DNA from: RGIG5612 sp045627365
GTDB lineage: Bacteria > Bacillota > Clostridia > Lachnospirales > Lachnospiraceae
Length of the DNA stretch: 64,000 bases
Assembly (NCBI GenBank): GCA_045627365.1
Contig: JAZQNN010000017.1
Location: forward strand, 33,641 to 97,640
Direction of reading: 5' to 3'
Part shown: positions 16,073 to 24,094 of the stretch, one piece after another
How the letters are laid out: every line of letters begins with the position of its first letter
Numbering within the stretch: position 1 is the first letter of the stretch
Notes under the pieces: generated by a model
Database searches by the model: none
Told to the model about the DNA's origin: nothing
Seen by the model: the letters and a program-made list of their open reading frames with translations, nothing else
Program-made: the position numbers and the translations under genes

Positions 16073-16819
16073 TTAATAAAGTTCAATATTGATGTTTTGT
16101 TTGCCCTTTCGGCTCAGCGAGCCGAGGGAGGCAATGTCGAATTTGCCAAATCCACGCGCGGATATTACGTCACCGACGCTGAGCATTTTGTCGTTATTCA
16201 GTACGGTACGGCCGTTGACGGTCACCTTCTCCTGTCTGAAAAGCTCTGCCGCGGCTGATCTTGAAAGATTCCACGCTCCCGCGATAACCGCGTCAGCTCT
16301 CAGTGAAGCGCACCGGATAGTCTGCTGCCTTTTAAGCTTTTTCAGAAAATCCTCCGGGAAATCAGCCCTCCTGCAGGTGATATTATTGCGCCCGACACCA
16401 GTCAGATTCTCTATGACATAATCTGCTGCCTGTTCTGCCACGAAAATATAGGCGGATTTGCCGCTGACGCAGATATCTCCGAACATGCGCCGCTCCATCC
16501 CGAGCCCCATAAGCGCTCCAAGATAATCTCTGTGCGTGTATTCCGCGGCAAATTTCTCCGACAAAGGCTCGGCAAGCAGGCAGGCTATAGGATATTCGCA
16601 CGCGTAGCCTAAGAGCTCCTCGCTTCCGAAGCGCACCATCTTCCTTTCGCTTCCTTCATATCCGCCCCACAGCTTCGCCCCCGCGTAGGATAATTCAGAA
16701 CCCATCGAAAGGAAGATGTCAAGCTCTGCCTGATTCAGAAAATCCGTGAAAATATATTGCCCACTTTCAAATGAGCGCCTTGCAAGCTCTTCAAAACGTT
16801 TCCCGATCTGTTCCGTCAT
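16073..16819 (-). CDS. ylmH: S4-domain RNA-binding protein, YlmH-like
   Basis: A 248-residue YlmH-type protein. The N-terminal two thirds form the YlmH-specific region (RDYLGALMGLGMERRMFGDI is diagnostic), and residues about 180-240 form an S4 RNA-binding domain (LSRSAAAELFRQEKVTVNGR). In Bacillus subtilis YlmH is encoded near cell-division genes and has been linked to ribosome-associated quality control (stalled 50S peptidyl-tRNA complexes). Here it is instead the last gene of a run after the amidohydrolase (9 bp gap), so the usual ylm neighbourhood is missing. Confidence 0.9.
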   Translation of the reverse strand: MTEQIGKRFEELARRSFESGQYIFTDFLNQAELDIFLSMGSELSYAGAKLWGGYEGSERKMVRFGSEELLGYACEYPIACLLAEPLSEKFAAEYTHRDYLGALMGLGMERRMFGDICVSGKSAYIFVAEQAADYVIENLTGVGRNNITCRRADFPEDFLKKLKRQQTIRCASLRADAVIAGAWNLSRSAAAELFRQEKVTVNGRTVLNNDKMLSVGDVISARGFGKFDIASLGSLSRKGKQNINIELY

Positions 16820-16828
16820 TCAATAACC

Positions 16829-17869
16829 TTATAAAGAGATCTTGAAAAGTCTTGCAGCGTTGCCGCCCTTGACCAGGTCTCTTTCTTCCTCTGTGATATC
16901 GAGCGTCTCCATGAACTGTACGCCGTCCGGCATCCAGTTCTCGAGTACCGGATATGATGATCCGAACAAAATATGGTCTGCGCCGCAGATGTTGATGGCT
17001 GCCTCGATGGCCTTTTTGCCATATGTGTGGATATGTGTTCCCTCAAAATAAAGGTTGTTCACAAGTCTGTCGGCGATGGTATTGCCAACGCCTGTGTCCA
17101 GGCGGCCCGCCGTCTCCTTTTTATTTCCCTTAGGTGCAAGTGAATCATAAATTGCGAACCAGCCTCCGCCAAGCGCGGTATGGATCATCTTCAGATTCGG
17201 GAGCTCCTCGAAAAGGTCACTGTAAAGCTCTCTTGCAACTGCGGTCTCCTGATCTATGATCCTTCCGAGCAGTCTTCTTACGTTGTTGTAATCAACGATC
17301 GACTTGTAATCTACCGGAAGCGGGGTGTGACGGACGAGTACAGGAACGTCAAGCTCATGTGCCTTCCTAAGGAACGGTCTGAACGCTTCATGATCCAGGT
17401 ACAGCTCTCCGTAGTGTGCCGCAAGCTGAACGCCATGCATGCCGAGTTCCTTTACGCAGCGCTCGAGCTCGTAGATGTTCTCCTTGGTATTCCATGGCGG
17501 AACACATGTCGTTGCGTAAAGCCTTCCGCCTGAGCGTGCTGCCAGATTGGCTGCTTCGTCGTTGACGATTTTGCAGGTGTCCAGATCCAGCCACTCCTGC
17601 CAGCATGGGATTCTTATAACTGCGGCATCTACACCGTATTTGTCCATGGCTTCAAGCTTATACTCAAGAGTGTATTCGCCGTCAACATAATTCAGATTCT
17701 GGCATCCTGCGGGCTTTTCGATAATGATCTGCTTTTTGCCGTCATTGGCGTCGCCCACGTAGCAGATGTCGCCGTGCATCGGTGTCAGGCTCGCCATAAA
17801 GCGCGCCAGAAGTGCCTCATCGCTGAAAAGTTTCTCCGGAATGTGATCCAGACAAATATCAATAACCAT
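16829..17869 (-). CDS. Amidohydrolase-2 family protein with altered metal site
   Basis: A 346-residue TIM-barrel protein of the amidohydrolase_2 (ACMSD-like) group. The barrel pattern is clear: GVDAAVIRIP, LVRHTP, KMIHTALGGG and a C-terminal GADHILFGSSYP. Two usual metal-ligand positions are changed: the N-terminal HxH before PEKLF reads CLD, and the Asp of the 'GSDYP' motif reads Ser. The His of LVRHTP and of MIHTALGG remain. It may be a non-canonical or inactive member. It sits in a run with azlC/azlD and ylmH; AGGAGG precedes the ATG. Confidence 0.75.
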   Translation of the reverse strand: MVIDICLDHIPEKLFSDEALLARFMASLTPMHGDICYVGDANDGKKQIIIEKPAGCQNLNYVDGEYTLEYKLEAMDKYGVDAAVIRIPCWQEWLDLDTCKIVNDEAANLAARSGGRLYATTCVPPWNTKENIYELERCVKELGMHGVQLAAHYGELYLDHEAFRPFLRKAHELDVPVLVRHTPLPVDYKSIVDYNNVRRLLGRIIDQETAVARELYSDLFEELPNLKMIHTALGGGWFAIYDSLAPKGNKKETAGRLDTGVGNTIADRLVNNLYFEGTHIHTYGKKAIEAAINICGADHILFGSSYPVLENWMPDGVQFMETLDITEEERDLVKGGNAARLFKISL

Positions 17870-17886
17870 ATCTATATCCTCCTTTT

Positions 17887-18228
17887 TTATGCCATCTTAA
17901 AGACGAACTGAACCAGTACCATGTATAAAACCGTGCCGACGCCAATGCTGAGGAGCACTTTCTTCCTCCACAGGTGAAGGCCGACAGTCACCGCTATCGC
18001 GATCAGTTCGGGAATGCCCCACGGATAGGCCGAAATACCCGTTCCTTTGAGACAGTATACAACAAGAAGTCCCATCATTGCAGCGGGAATTGTTGTACTT
18101 AAGTATGATACGATCTTCGGCCGCTTCCTGGTCTCCGGGAAGATCCAGAACACCAGAAACCTTGTTAATATAGTTCCGGCAGTCACGCATGCGAGGATCA
18201 CGAGCGCCTGCCAATTCATCAGTCGCAT
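17887..18228 (-). CDS. azlD: AzlD-like branched-chain amino acid export subunit
   Basis: A 113-residue protein with four hydrophobic segments, typical of AzlD. It carries TRFLVFWIFPET and the conserved IPAAMMGLLVVYCL. AzlD partners AzlC in export of branched-chain amino acids (AzlCD/BrnEF type). Its start overlaps the azlC stop by 10 bp, indicating coupled translation. Confidence 0.88.
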   Translation of the reverse strand: MRLMNWQALVILACVTAGTILTRFLVFWIFPETRKRPKIVSYLSTTIPAAMMGLLVVYCLKGTGISAYPWGIPELIAIAVTVGLHLWRKKVLLSIGVGTVLYMVLVQFVFKMA

Positions 18229-18905
18229 AATCCCCTCCTTGCCAGAAGCAAAGTTACAAGAATGATCGCCATTGCCGGAATGACCATATCATCCGGTCCG
18301 AATATAAGTAATGAAATAAAAGCTGCTGCCATGCCGATAAATCCGCAGATCAGCTTCTTTTTCGTCTTGACCTGTTCCAGGAACAGTACTATGAACAGGG
18401 CTGTAAGCGCAAAGTCCAGTCCCTTTGTATTTATGTTGATCAGGCTTCCGACTATGCCGCCCAGCGTGCTTGCGATCACCCAGTACATCCAGTCGAGGAT
18501 CGATACGGCAAGATAAAAGTGCTTTGGCTGTATCCCCTCCGGCACTTTGGCCGCTGAGTTGATCGCGAATGATTCATCGCACATAAAATAGATAAGCGGA
18601 GTCTTTAAGCGGCCCGTTCCCTTATATTTGTCCAGCATGGAAAGACCGTAGAAAAGGTGACGCGCATTTACCAGAATCGTCATTAGCAACGCCTGAAGCG
18701 GCTGAAAAGAGCCTGTCAGAAATGTTATCGCCACGAACTGCATGCTCCCGCAGAAGGCGACCGAACTGAAAAGAGCCGACCATCCCGGGCCGTATCCCTT
18801 TGAGCTCATCAGTATGCCGTAAGCCAGTCCCAGCACCAAAAAGCCTGCCAGAACGGGCAGCGTTGCCGGGAATGCTGATTTTAAGACCTTCTTAAAGCCT
18901 GTCAC
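18219..18905 (-). CDS. azlC: AzlC-like branched-chain amino acid permease
   Basis: A 228-residue membrane protein of the AzlC family. LGLAYGILMSSKGYGPGWSA, SMQFVAITFLTGSF and NARHLFYGLSML are characteristic. With AzlD it forms a small exporter for branched-chain amino acids or analogues. Its 5' end overlaps the CYTH gene by 14 bp. Confidence 0.92.
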   Translation of the reverse strand: MTGFKKVLKSAFPATLPVLAGFLVLGLAYGILMSSKGYGPGWSALFSSVAFCGSMQFVAITFLTGSFQPLQALLMTILVNARHLFYGLSMLDKYKGTGRLKTPLIYFMCDESFAINSAAKVPEGIQPKHFYLAVSILDWMYWVIASTLGGIVGSLININTKGLDFALTALFIVLFLEQVKTKKKLICGFIGMAAAFISLLIFGPDDMVIPAMAIILVTLLLARRGLCD

Positions 18906-19512
18906 AATACAGTTCCTCGTATATTATCTGCGCTTTTTTGGCAAAATACGTACTTCTGTCATACTCCAGCCCGGTCTCTTCCAGCTTGCCGATCAGCGTA
19001 TCTATGCCCTGATAGCGCTCGTTCTCTTCCAGTTCAATAAAAAGGAGGCGCCCACCCTCCACCGATTCGATCACCAGCTCGAGTCCGTCCCGGCTCATTA
19101 CAAGGCAATCGTCCCTGATAGTCATCACAGGTTTATAGCCGATGGATTCAAGGAAGGCCGCCCCGCGGGCAGCGTCTTCTATATCAAGATCGGTCTTGCT
19201 TTGCGATAAAATATTCCAATCTTCGTCATATTCTTTACATTTATAGGTGAGGCATTTGCGCTCGCCGAAATCCCTGATGATAACAGCGTCATTCAACACG
19301 AGGAGCGTAGGCCTGTTTTTGTCATACCATTTGGGAAGATAATACGTGTCATTAATGCTGAAGGCCCTTCCCGGCTTGAATCCTTTGGCCATCAGCTGCT
19401 CTTTAAGCATATCGGCATTTACCACCGGAAGCTTATTTTCGGGCGCTAAAATACCGGCGCAGCCTGCGCCGGTATTAAACATTACTGTGATTTCGTTGTG
19501 ATCCTTATTCAT
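18892..19512 (-). CDS. CYTH-like domain protein
   Basis: A 206-residue protein resembling CyaB-type CYTH domains (triphosphate-tunnel enzymes): NDTYYLP, AVIIRDFGERKCLTYKCKE, DLDIEDAARGAAFLESIGY and a final FIELEEN strand. The N-terminal ExExK motif usual in active members is not obvious (EITVMF stands there), so catalytic activity is uncertain. It starts within the last codons of the XpaC-like gene (4-bp overlap). Confidence 0.65.
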   Translation of the reverse strand: MNKDHNEITVMFNTGAGCAGILAPENKLPVVNADMLKEQLMAKGFKPGRAFSINDTYYLPKWYDKNRPTLLVLNDAVIIRDFGERKCLTYKCKEYDEDWNILSQSKTDLDIEDAARGAAFLESIGYKPVMTIRDDCLVMSRDGLELVIESVEGGRLLFIELEENERYQGIDTLIGKLEETGLEYDRSTYFAKKAQIIYEELYCDRL

Positions 19513-20225
19513 TCCTGTACAGCTTTATTAAGCTCTTCTGCATATCCGTCCGGAAGCAGTCCGTCTCTCTTGATTGCAATCGTCATTGCCTCCATCTCAA
19601 CTTCCATATTCAGCTTGTCCTCGTCGAAAAGGTTCGCATACAGCTTATCCATCGCCGCTGACATATCTGTCAGGAAGCTTTTTGTCTTTGCCGAAGCATC
19701 CTCAGCCAGTGTGCCGGATGTTTCAAGACTTGCGAAACGGCCAAGGACCTTCTGCGTAGTCGGCAAATAATACTTCATGAGCTGCCTCTGGTCAACTATT
19801 TTGCCGGGCTTCTCCTTCAGCGTCCTGAAAATATGCTCGACCTTGTTGCACAGTTCAGTAGCTGACGCATGAACTTCCATGTCGCGGATCTTGGATGCTG
19901 CCATCCTGACATCAAGAAGATTCTTACGGCCTTCCTGGAGAGCTTCTTTCTCCTCATCTGTCAGACCGTCGGTGAAAAGTCCGGTTTTGGCCGCTTTGGC
20001 CGCCGCCCGCTTCTCCTCCTCATCCTCGGAGCCTTTACGCGCAAGAACCACGATCAGAACTACTGCGCATATAAGCAGGCCGAAAACGATCAGAACGATT
20101 ATCAGGACGACCTTAAAAATCGACTTGAACGCCACGCCCGAAACGATCAGCGCGATGATGCCAAGTAAGACGATTATCGCACCGCCGGATATGCCCGCTT
20201 TGCCACGTCCGCCGCCGCTGCTCAT
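19509..20225 (-). CDS. XpaC-like membrane protein
   Basis: A 238-residue protein of the XpaC group (named after hydrolysis of an indolyl phosphate dye in Bacillus; real role unclear). A glycine-rich N-terminus precedes two membrane helices (about 14-32 and 36-62). A cytosolic helical domain follows with MEVHASATELCNKVEHIF and a DQRQLMKYYLPTTQKVLGRF segment that is typical of the family. XpaC-like genes are very often next to telA genes, as here (the telA start codon lies upstream on the same strand, with the two genes back to back). Confidence 0.85.
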   Translation of the reverse strand: MSSGGGRGKAGISGGAIIVLLGIIALIVSGVAFKSIFKVVLIIVLIVFGLLICAVVLIVVLARKGSEDEEEKRAAAKAAKTGLFTDGLTDEEKEALQEGRKNLLDVRMAASKIRDMEVHASATELCNKVEHIFRTLKEKPGKIVDQRQLMKYYLPTTQKVLGRFASLETSGTLAEDASAKTKSFLTDMSAAMDKLYANLFDEDKLNMEVEMEAMTIAIKRDGLLPDGYAEELNKAVQE

Positions 20226-21440
20226 TTATTCAACCTCAACTGCCTGACCTTCGAGAACTTCAGCTGCTGCCTCTACGGTCTCTTCTACAGCGCCGGTTCC
20301 GGCATTCCTGATATCAAGAAGTTTAGCCTTGAGTTGTGCCTCAATCTTGCCAAGCTCATTCTCAGCCTCGCGTCTCTTTTCGCGGCCTTCCTCCTGGATC
20401 TTAACGACCTCGTCAAGAGCGCTGATAAGCTGCTCGTTGGAGAATTTAACTGTCTCAAGTTCAACAAGGCCTTTTTCGGACTCTTTAGCGATCTCGACTG
20501 TACCCTGCTTGATGGTCTCTGCGTTCTTCTTGATGAGCTCGTTAGTCAGTTCGTTAACTTCCTTCTGAGTCTTCATTGCCTCGTCTGCGTGAGCCATTCC
20601 GAGGGTCAGTACCATCTGATTCTTCCAAAGAGGGATGGTATTGTTAACGGTAGAGGTGATCTTCTCGATCATCAGCATATCGCTGTTCTGGATCATACGG
20701 ATCTGCGGAGCCATCTGCATGCTGATGGTTCTTGAAAGCTCCAGATCGTACAGCTTCTTATCGAAACGATCGCACATTGCGGAGAAATCATTTGCTGCCT
20801 GAGCATCCTCAGCAAGGCCGGTCTCCTTGGCCTTATTCTGAAGATCAACGAGTGTGGTGTTCTGCTCCTGCTCAAGGCGTTTCTTGCCGGCAAGGATGTA
20901 CATGGTCAGTTCCTTGAAATAATTAAGGTTGGTATCGTACATCTTATCGAGCATCACGGTATCTTCCGTCAGCTGGTTCTGATGATCCTCAAGAGCACCG
21001 ACGATCTTGTCAACGTTCTTATCTACTGTATCGAATTTAGCCTTCATGGTTTTAAGGGCGCTCTTCTTGCCCTGGAACCACTTCTTAAGGCCCTTGGCTG
21101 TATCATTTGTTGAGAAAGTCTTCAGCTCGCCTACCAGGCTGGAGAGCATCGTTCCGACTTCGCCCAGATCCTTAGTACGCACGCCGTTGAGAGCTGTCTC
21201 GGAAAACTCAGCGATCTTCTTCTGAGCAGCTGCTCCGTAATTAAGTGCAATGGCGGAATCCGTGATATCTATAGCTTCAGCGAATGTATTGACCTCATTC
21301 ATCTCAGCTTCTGTCAGGTTAGCATCTTCCAAATAAGGCGCTGCCGGGATCTCCTGAACTACTTCCTGGATCTCCTCCAAAACATCTGCTGCTGCCGGAA
21401 CAGGGTCTTTATCAAGTACCAATTTGATTTCTTCTGACAT
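20226..21440 (-). CDS. telA: TelA family protein (toxic anion resistance family)
   Basis: A 404-residue, mostly helical cytosolic protein matching the TelA/KlaA family: LNYGAAAQKKIAEFSE near the start, the central QNQLTEDTVMLDKMYDTNL and YILAGKKRLEQE, then QMAPQIRMIQNSDMLMIEKI. Members are linked to tellurite or bacteriocin tolerance and to envelope stress. The start at 21440 follows AAAGGAAAG; a longer in-frame start at 21476 lacks a site. It is the first gene of a run that reads through xpaC-like, CYTH, azlC and azlD. Confidence 0.9.
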   Translation of the reverse strand: MSEEIKLVLDKDPVPAAADVLEEIQEVVQEIPAAPYLEDANLTEAEMNEVNTFAEAIDITDSAIALNYGAAAQKKIAEFSETALNGVRTKDLGEVGTMLSSLVGELKTFSTNDTAKGLKKWFQGKKSALKTMKAKFDTVDKNVDKIVGALEDHQNQLTEDTVMLDKMYDTNLNYFKELTMYILAGKKRLEQEQNTTLVDLQNKAKETGLAEDAQAANDFSAMCDRFDKKLYDLELSRTISMQMAPQIRMIQNSDMLMIEKITSTVNNTIPLWKNQMVLTLGMAHADEAMKTQKEVNELTNELIKKNAETIKQGTVEIAKESEKGLVELETVKFSNEQLISALDEVVKIQEEGREKRREAENELGKIEAQLKAKLLDIRNAGTGAVEETVEAAAEVLEGQAVEVE

Positions 21441-21490
21441 ATTCTTTCCTTTCTGCCATTGTGGCACATTACTCATAAATCAATAAATAT

Positions 21491-21519
21491 ATTTTAAGCG
21501 TATATAAAAGATGCGTCAA
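21491..21519 (-). promoter_or_regulatory. Promoter for the telA operon
   Basis: On the minus strand: -35 TTGACG (21519-21514), 17 bp, -10 TAAAAT (21496-21491). Close to consensus, about 50 bp before the telA start. Confidence 0.75.
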
Positions 21520-21569
21520 GGGATGGGCATTCTTTTTATTAAAATAACCTTTTGAAGGCATCTGTAATT

Positions 21570-21620
21570 TTGCACAAAATCCAGTACCCGCTTTTTGGGC
21601 AATTTTACTTGCACAAAATC
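21570..21620. repeat. 12-bp direct repeat upstream of hydC (candidate operator)
   Basis: TTGCACAAAATC occurs at 21570-21581 and again at 21609-21620, 39 bp apart, in the 244-bp region between the divergent telA and hydC starts. It is 65-115 bp before hydC. No consensus promoter is clear for hydC, so an activator- or repressor-bound control region is plausible. Confidence 0.5.
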
Positions 21621-21684
21621 ATGAAATATTGTAACTTTTAAGGGTCGTTATTTTTTTAACATATTATATTTATAGGAGATCAGT

Positions 21685-22176
21685 ATGACAGGAAACACCC
21701 CCATTCCTTTTAAGCCGGACCAGGAGAATATCACTCAGCTCTACGATGTGATCAATGCTCATAAAGGTGAAAAAGGTTCATTGATCCCGATCCTTCAGAA
21801 AGCGCAGGACATCTTCGGATATCTTCCGATCGAAGTCCAGAAAATCATTGCTGACGAACTGCGCATCCCTCTTGAGAAGGTTTACGGGACCGTTACTTTT
21901 TATTCATTTTTCAATCTTACCCCGCGTGGACAGTATCAGGTTTCAGTATGCCTTGGAACCGCATGCTACGTTAAGGGCTCTCAGAAAGTCTACGAGGAAC
22001 TCGTTAAGGTATTGGGCATCGAAGCAGGCCAGATCACAGAAGACGGCAAGTTTTCACTTGATAACTGCCGCTGTGTAGGTGCGTGCGGACTTGCGCCGGT
22101 AATGCTGGTAAATGATGATGTTTATGGCAAAGTCACTCCCGATCAGGTAGCTGACATTATCAAGAAATACAATTAG
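21685..22176 (+). CDS. hydC: NADH-linked [FeFe]-hydrogenase, NuoE-like subunit
   Basis: A 163-residue thioredoxin-fold [2Fe-2S] subunit. The four cysteines lie in CLGTACYVKG and CRCVGACGLAP. ITQLYDVINAHKGEKGSLIP and FGYLPIEVQKIIA are typical of NuoE/HydC/HndA proteins. It passes electrons between the NuoF-like flavin subunit and the hydrogenase subunit. First gene of hydC-hydB-hydA; TAGGAG precedes the ATG. Confidence 0.95.
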   Translation: MTGNTPIPFKPDQENITQLYDVINAHKGEKGSLIPILQKAQDIFGYLPIEVQKIIADELRIPLEKVYGTVTFYSFFNLTPRGQYQVSVCLGTACYVKGSQKVYEELVKVLGIEAGQITEDGKFSLDNCRCVGACGLAPVMLVNDDVYGKVTPDQVADIIKKYN

Positions 22177-22186
22177 GAGGACCGCC

Positions 22187-24082
22187 ATGACTATTGAACA
22201 GTTAAATGAGATTCGAAATAAATACGGCGATATCGTCAAGGTTCGTAAAGTAGTAAAGGAAAAAGCCATCGAGCTTGCCTCAGAAACCAAGTACCGCAAG
22301 CAGGTACTGGTCTGCGGCGGCACCGGCTGCACTTCCTCAGGCTCCGCTAACATCATCGAAGCCCTGGAAGCTGAACTTAAGAAGAAGAAGATCGACGATG
22401 TGCTCGTTGTTAAAACCGGCTGCTTCGGACTGTGTACACTCGGCCCGATCATGATCGTTTATCCGGAAGGCGTTTTCTATTCAAGAATGACTCCGGAACA
22501 TGTTGTTACAGTTGCTGACAAGCACCTTGTTCCGGGCGGCGAACCGGTCAAGGAACTTCTGTATGAGGATTCTGTTCTCGAAGACGGAAGTATCATTTCC
22601 CTCGCAGAGACACCGTTCTACAAAAAGCAGAAGAGAATCGCCCTCAGAAACTGCGGTGTGATCGCTCCGGAGAATATTAATGAAGCCATCGCCACCAACG
22701 CATATCAGGCACTTTACAAGGTGCTGACTGAGATGACACCTGACGGCGTTATCCAGACAATGATCGATTCCGGACTCAGAGGCCGCGGCGGTGCGGGCTT
22801 CCCAACCGGACTTAAATGGAAATTCGCGACAGCCAACAGAGGCCTCGTTCAGAAATACGTATGCTGTAACGCCGACGAGGGCGACCCGGGCGCATTCATG
22901 GACCGTTCGATCCTTGAGGGCGATCCCCACGTTGTTCTTGAGGCTATGGCGATCGCCGGCTACGCTATCGGAGCTGACCAGGGATACATCTACGTCCGCG
23001 CTGAGTATCCTATCGCTATCCACAGGCTTGAAGTTGCTCTTGAGCAGGCTCACGAGCTTGGCCTTCTCGGCAAAAACATTTTCGGCACAGGATTCGACTT
23101 TGATATCGACTTAAGACTCGGAAGCGGTGCCTTTGTCTGCGGTGAAGAGACTGCTCTTATGGCTTCCATCGAAGGCGGCAGAGGAACACCTCGTCCAAGG
23201 CCTCCTTTCCCTGCAGTAAAGGGTCTTTTCGGTCAGCCGACTATTCTTAATAACGTAGAAACATGGGCCAATATCCCTCAGATCATCCTTAAGGGCGCAG
23301 ACTGGTTTGCCAAGATGGGTACAGAAAAGTCCCACGGAACCAAGGTATTTGCTCTCGGCGGCAAGATCAAGAATACCGGCCTTGTAGAAGTCGAAATGGG
23401 TACCACCCTCCGCGAGATCGTTGAGGAGATCGGCGGCGGATGCCCTAACGGCAAGAAATTCAAGGCTGCTCAGACCGGCGGTCCTTCCGGCGGATGTATC
23501 GCAGCAGACAACCTGGACGTTCCTATCGATTACGACAATCTGATTGCCATCGGCTCAATGATGGGAAGCGGCGGACTTATCGTTATGGACGAGGACAACT
23601 GCATGGTCGACATCGCCAAGTTCTTCCTCGAGTTTACCGTAGATGAATCCTGCGGCAAATGTACTCCATGCCGTATAGGCTCAAAGCGTCTTCTTGAGAT
23701 CGTAACCAAGATCACCGAAGGCAAAGGAACCGAGGAAGACATCGACACCCTGCTCGAGCTCAGCGAGTTCATGCGTACGAACGCTCTTTGCGCGCTCGGC
23801 CAGACTACTCCTAACCCGGTTCTTTCAACGCTTCGCTGCTTCAGGGATGAATATGATGCCCATATCAAGGAAGGCAGATGCCCTGCCGGCGTATGCAAGG
23901 CGCTGCTTAACTATACAATCGATCCCGCAAAATGCGTGGGCTGCAGCCTGTGCAAGAAGGGCTGCCCTGCAGGGGCCATCTCCGGCAATATCAAGGAGGC
24001 TCACGTTATCGATCCTAAGGTCTGCATCAAGTGCGGTGCCTGCATGAGTGCCTGCCGCAAGGGCGCCATCTCAAGAGCGTAA
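22187..24082 (+). CDS. hydB: NADH-linked [FeFe]-hydrogenase, NuoF-like flavoprotein subunit
   Basis: A 631-residue subunit with three parts. N-terminal (about 1-125): thioredoxin-like domain with CGGTGCTSSG and CFGLCTLGP for a [2Fe-2S] cluster. Middle: NuoF core with the NADH/FMN segment GRGGAGFPTGLKWKF, NADEGDPGAF and a [4Fe-4S] site ESCGKCTPCRIG. C-terminal: two ferredoxin motifs, CVGCSLCKKGCPAG and CIKCGACMSACRKG. This is the layout of HydB/HndC proteins of electron-bifurcating hydrogenases, which couple NADH and ferredoxin to H2. 10 bp after hydC, with AGGAGG. Confidence 0.95.
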   Translation: MTIEQLNEIRNKYGDIVKVRKVVKEKAIELASETKYRKQVLVCGGTGCTSSGSANIIEALEAELKKKKIDDVLVVKTGCFGLCTLGPIMIVYPEGVFYSRMTPEHVVTVADKHLVPGGEPVKELLYEDSVLEDGSIISLAETPFYKKQKRIALRNCGVIAPENINEAIATNAYQALYKVLTEMTPDGVIQTMIDSGLRGRGGAGFPTGLKWKFATANRGLVQKYVCCNADEGDPGAFMDRSILEGDPHVVLEAMAIAGYAIGADQGYIYVRAEYPIAIHRLEVALEQAHELGLLGKNIFGTGFDFDIDLRLGSGAFVCGEETALMASIEGGRGTPRPRPPFPAVKGLFGQPTILNNVETWANIPQIILKGADWFAKMGTEKSHGTKVFALGGKIKNTGLVEVEMGTTLREIVEEIGGGCPNGKKFKAAQTGGPSGGCIAADNLDVPIDYDNLIAIGSMMGSGGLIVMDEDNCMVDIAKFFLEFTVDESCGKCTPCRIGSKRLLEIVTKITEGKGTEEDIDTLLELSEFMRTNALCALGQTTPNPVLSTLRCFRDEYDAHIKEGRCPAGVCKALLNYTIDPAKCVGCSLCKKGCPAGAISGNIKEAHVIDPKVCIKCGACMSACRKGAISRA

Positions 24083-24094
24083 GGAGGGACCGAA

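Noticed and set aside
21625..21684. Rex-type operator before hydC
   Set aside because: No TTGTTAA-n4-TTAACAA-like palindrome is present; only AT-rich sequence and the separate direct repeat.
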